In this document: positions 6,439-6,768 of the stretch, piece by piece
Position numbering within the stretch: position 1 is the stretch's first letter
How the letters are laid out: each line of letters begins with the position of its first letter
Assembly: GCA_030706665.1 (NCBI GenBank)
Contig: JAUZOB010000178.1
Coordinates: forward strand, 1-6,768
DNA from: Bacteroidota bacterium
GTDB taxonomy: Bacteria > Bacteroidota > Bacteroidia > Bacteroidales > Prolixibacteraceae
Length of the DNA stretch: 6,768 nucleotides
Direction of reading: 5' to 3'
Translations under genes and position numbers: made by a program
The notes under the pieces: generated by a model
Told to the model about the DNA's origin: nothing
The model's database searches: none
What the model saw: the letters and a program-made list of their open reading frames with translations, nothing else

Positions 6439-6768
6439 ATGAAAAATTTATTCCGTTTATTTCTGCTGGTCTTTTTATTCTCTCTCTTTGCACCGATCAC
6501 CGGATTGTCTGGTTATACGTATGCTGCGACACAGGAGACAGACTCTGTGTTCGTTCACAAACTAAAAGCTTTACCCGGAGTAGTTGAAGTAGAACAGTTG
6601 AGATGCGATAGTTTATTCAAGGAAAAGTATCTGGTAATACTCAGTCAATTGATTGATCCCTCGAATCCTTCGGTAGGAACTTTTAAACAAAGGGTATTTG
6701 TATCTCATCTTGACTTTTCTGCTCCGGTTGTATTGGTGACGGAAGGATATATTGCGGATTATGCTTCC
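6439..6768 (+). CDS. Exported S28/S37-like serine peptidase, N-terminal part, runs off window
   Basis: The first 110 codons are visible and the frame is open to the right edge. Residues 1 to about 29 are a Sec signal peptide (Lys2, Arg6, long Leu/Phe core, likely cleavage after TYA), so the product is exported. The mature start has the pattern seen in Bacteroidota proteins annotated as S28 family serine protease or PS-10/S37 peptidase: KLKALPGVVEVEQL, then KEKYLVILSQ, then NPSVGTFKQRVFVSH, then VVLVTEGY near 98-104. Those proteins are alpha/beta-hydrolases of over 400 residues that release short peptides, often with preference for proline; the catalytic Ser, Asp and His would lie beyond the edge. 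Being downstream of a hydroxyproline dehydratase on the same strand, it could supply Pro/Hyp-containing fragments, which is inference. The family is recognised from memory of conserved N-terminal motifs, not from the active site. Confidence 0.72.
   Translation, partial: MKNLFRLFLLVFLFSLFAPITGLSGYTYAATQETDSVFVHKLKALPGVVEVEQLRCDSLFKEKYLVILSQLIDPSNPSVGTFKQRVFVSHLDFSAPVVLVTEGYIADYAS

Overview
The window looks like a piece of a Bacteroidota (probably Bacteroidales) chromosome. It is AT-rich, it carries a secreted DUF4964/DUF5127/DUF4965 protein and an S28/S37-like secreted serine peptidase of types common in that phylum, and a candidate promoter has the TTG / TAnnTTTG layout of Bacteroidota rather than an E. 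coli-like one. No tRNA, rRNA, CRISPR array or complete insertion sequence was seen.

Layout. (1) Positions 2031 to 1, minus strand: the first 677 codons of a large secreted 'glutaminase A-like' multidomain protein, cut by the window edge. (2) Positions 2032-2983: a 952-bp divergent intergenic region with no convincing gene. It holds several dyads, a helically phased array of six GGTA motifs at exact 11-bp steps, and possible remnants of a methionine-synthase-like gene and of an IS end. (3) Positions 2984-3778, plus strand: a radical-SAM glycyl-radical-enzyme activase. (4) Positions 3921-6284, plus strand: a 787-residue glycyl radical enzyme. Its sequence and complete set of active-site residues match trans-4-hydroxy-L-proline dehydratase (HypD). 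(5) From 6439 to the right edge, plus strand: the start of an exported S28/S37-like serine peptidase.

How the genes may work together. The activase uses S-adenosylmethionine and a [4Fe-4S] cluster to place a radical on the C-terminal glycine (Gly762) of the HypD-like enzyme. That enzyme then removes water from trans-4-hydroxy-L-proline to give pyrroline-5-carboxylate, which a P5C reductase (not in the window) would turn into proline. The next gene encodes an exported peptidase of a type often linked to proline-containing peptides. The inferred theme is anaerobic use of hydroxyproline from collagen-like or plant cell-wall peptides. The dehydratase call rests on sequence features; the link to the peptidase is inference.

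The most unusual points are the compact activase, which has no auxiliary ferredoxin-like cluster insert and a GGD in place of GGE; the 11-bp phased GGTA array; and the hairpins between activase and dehydratase genes, which could allow different expression of the two.
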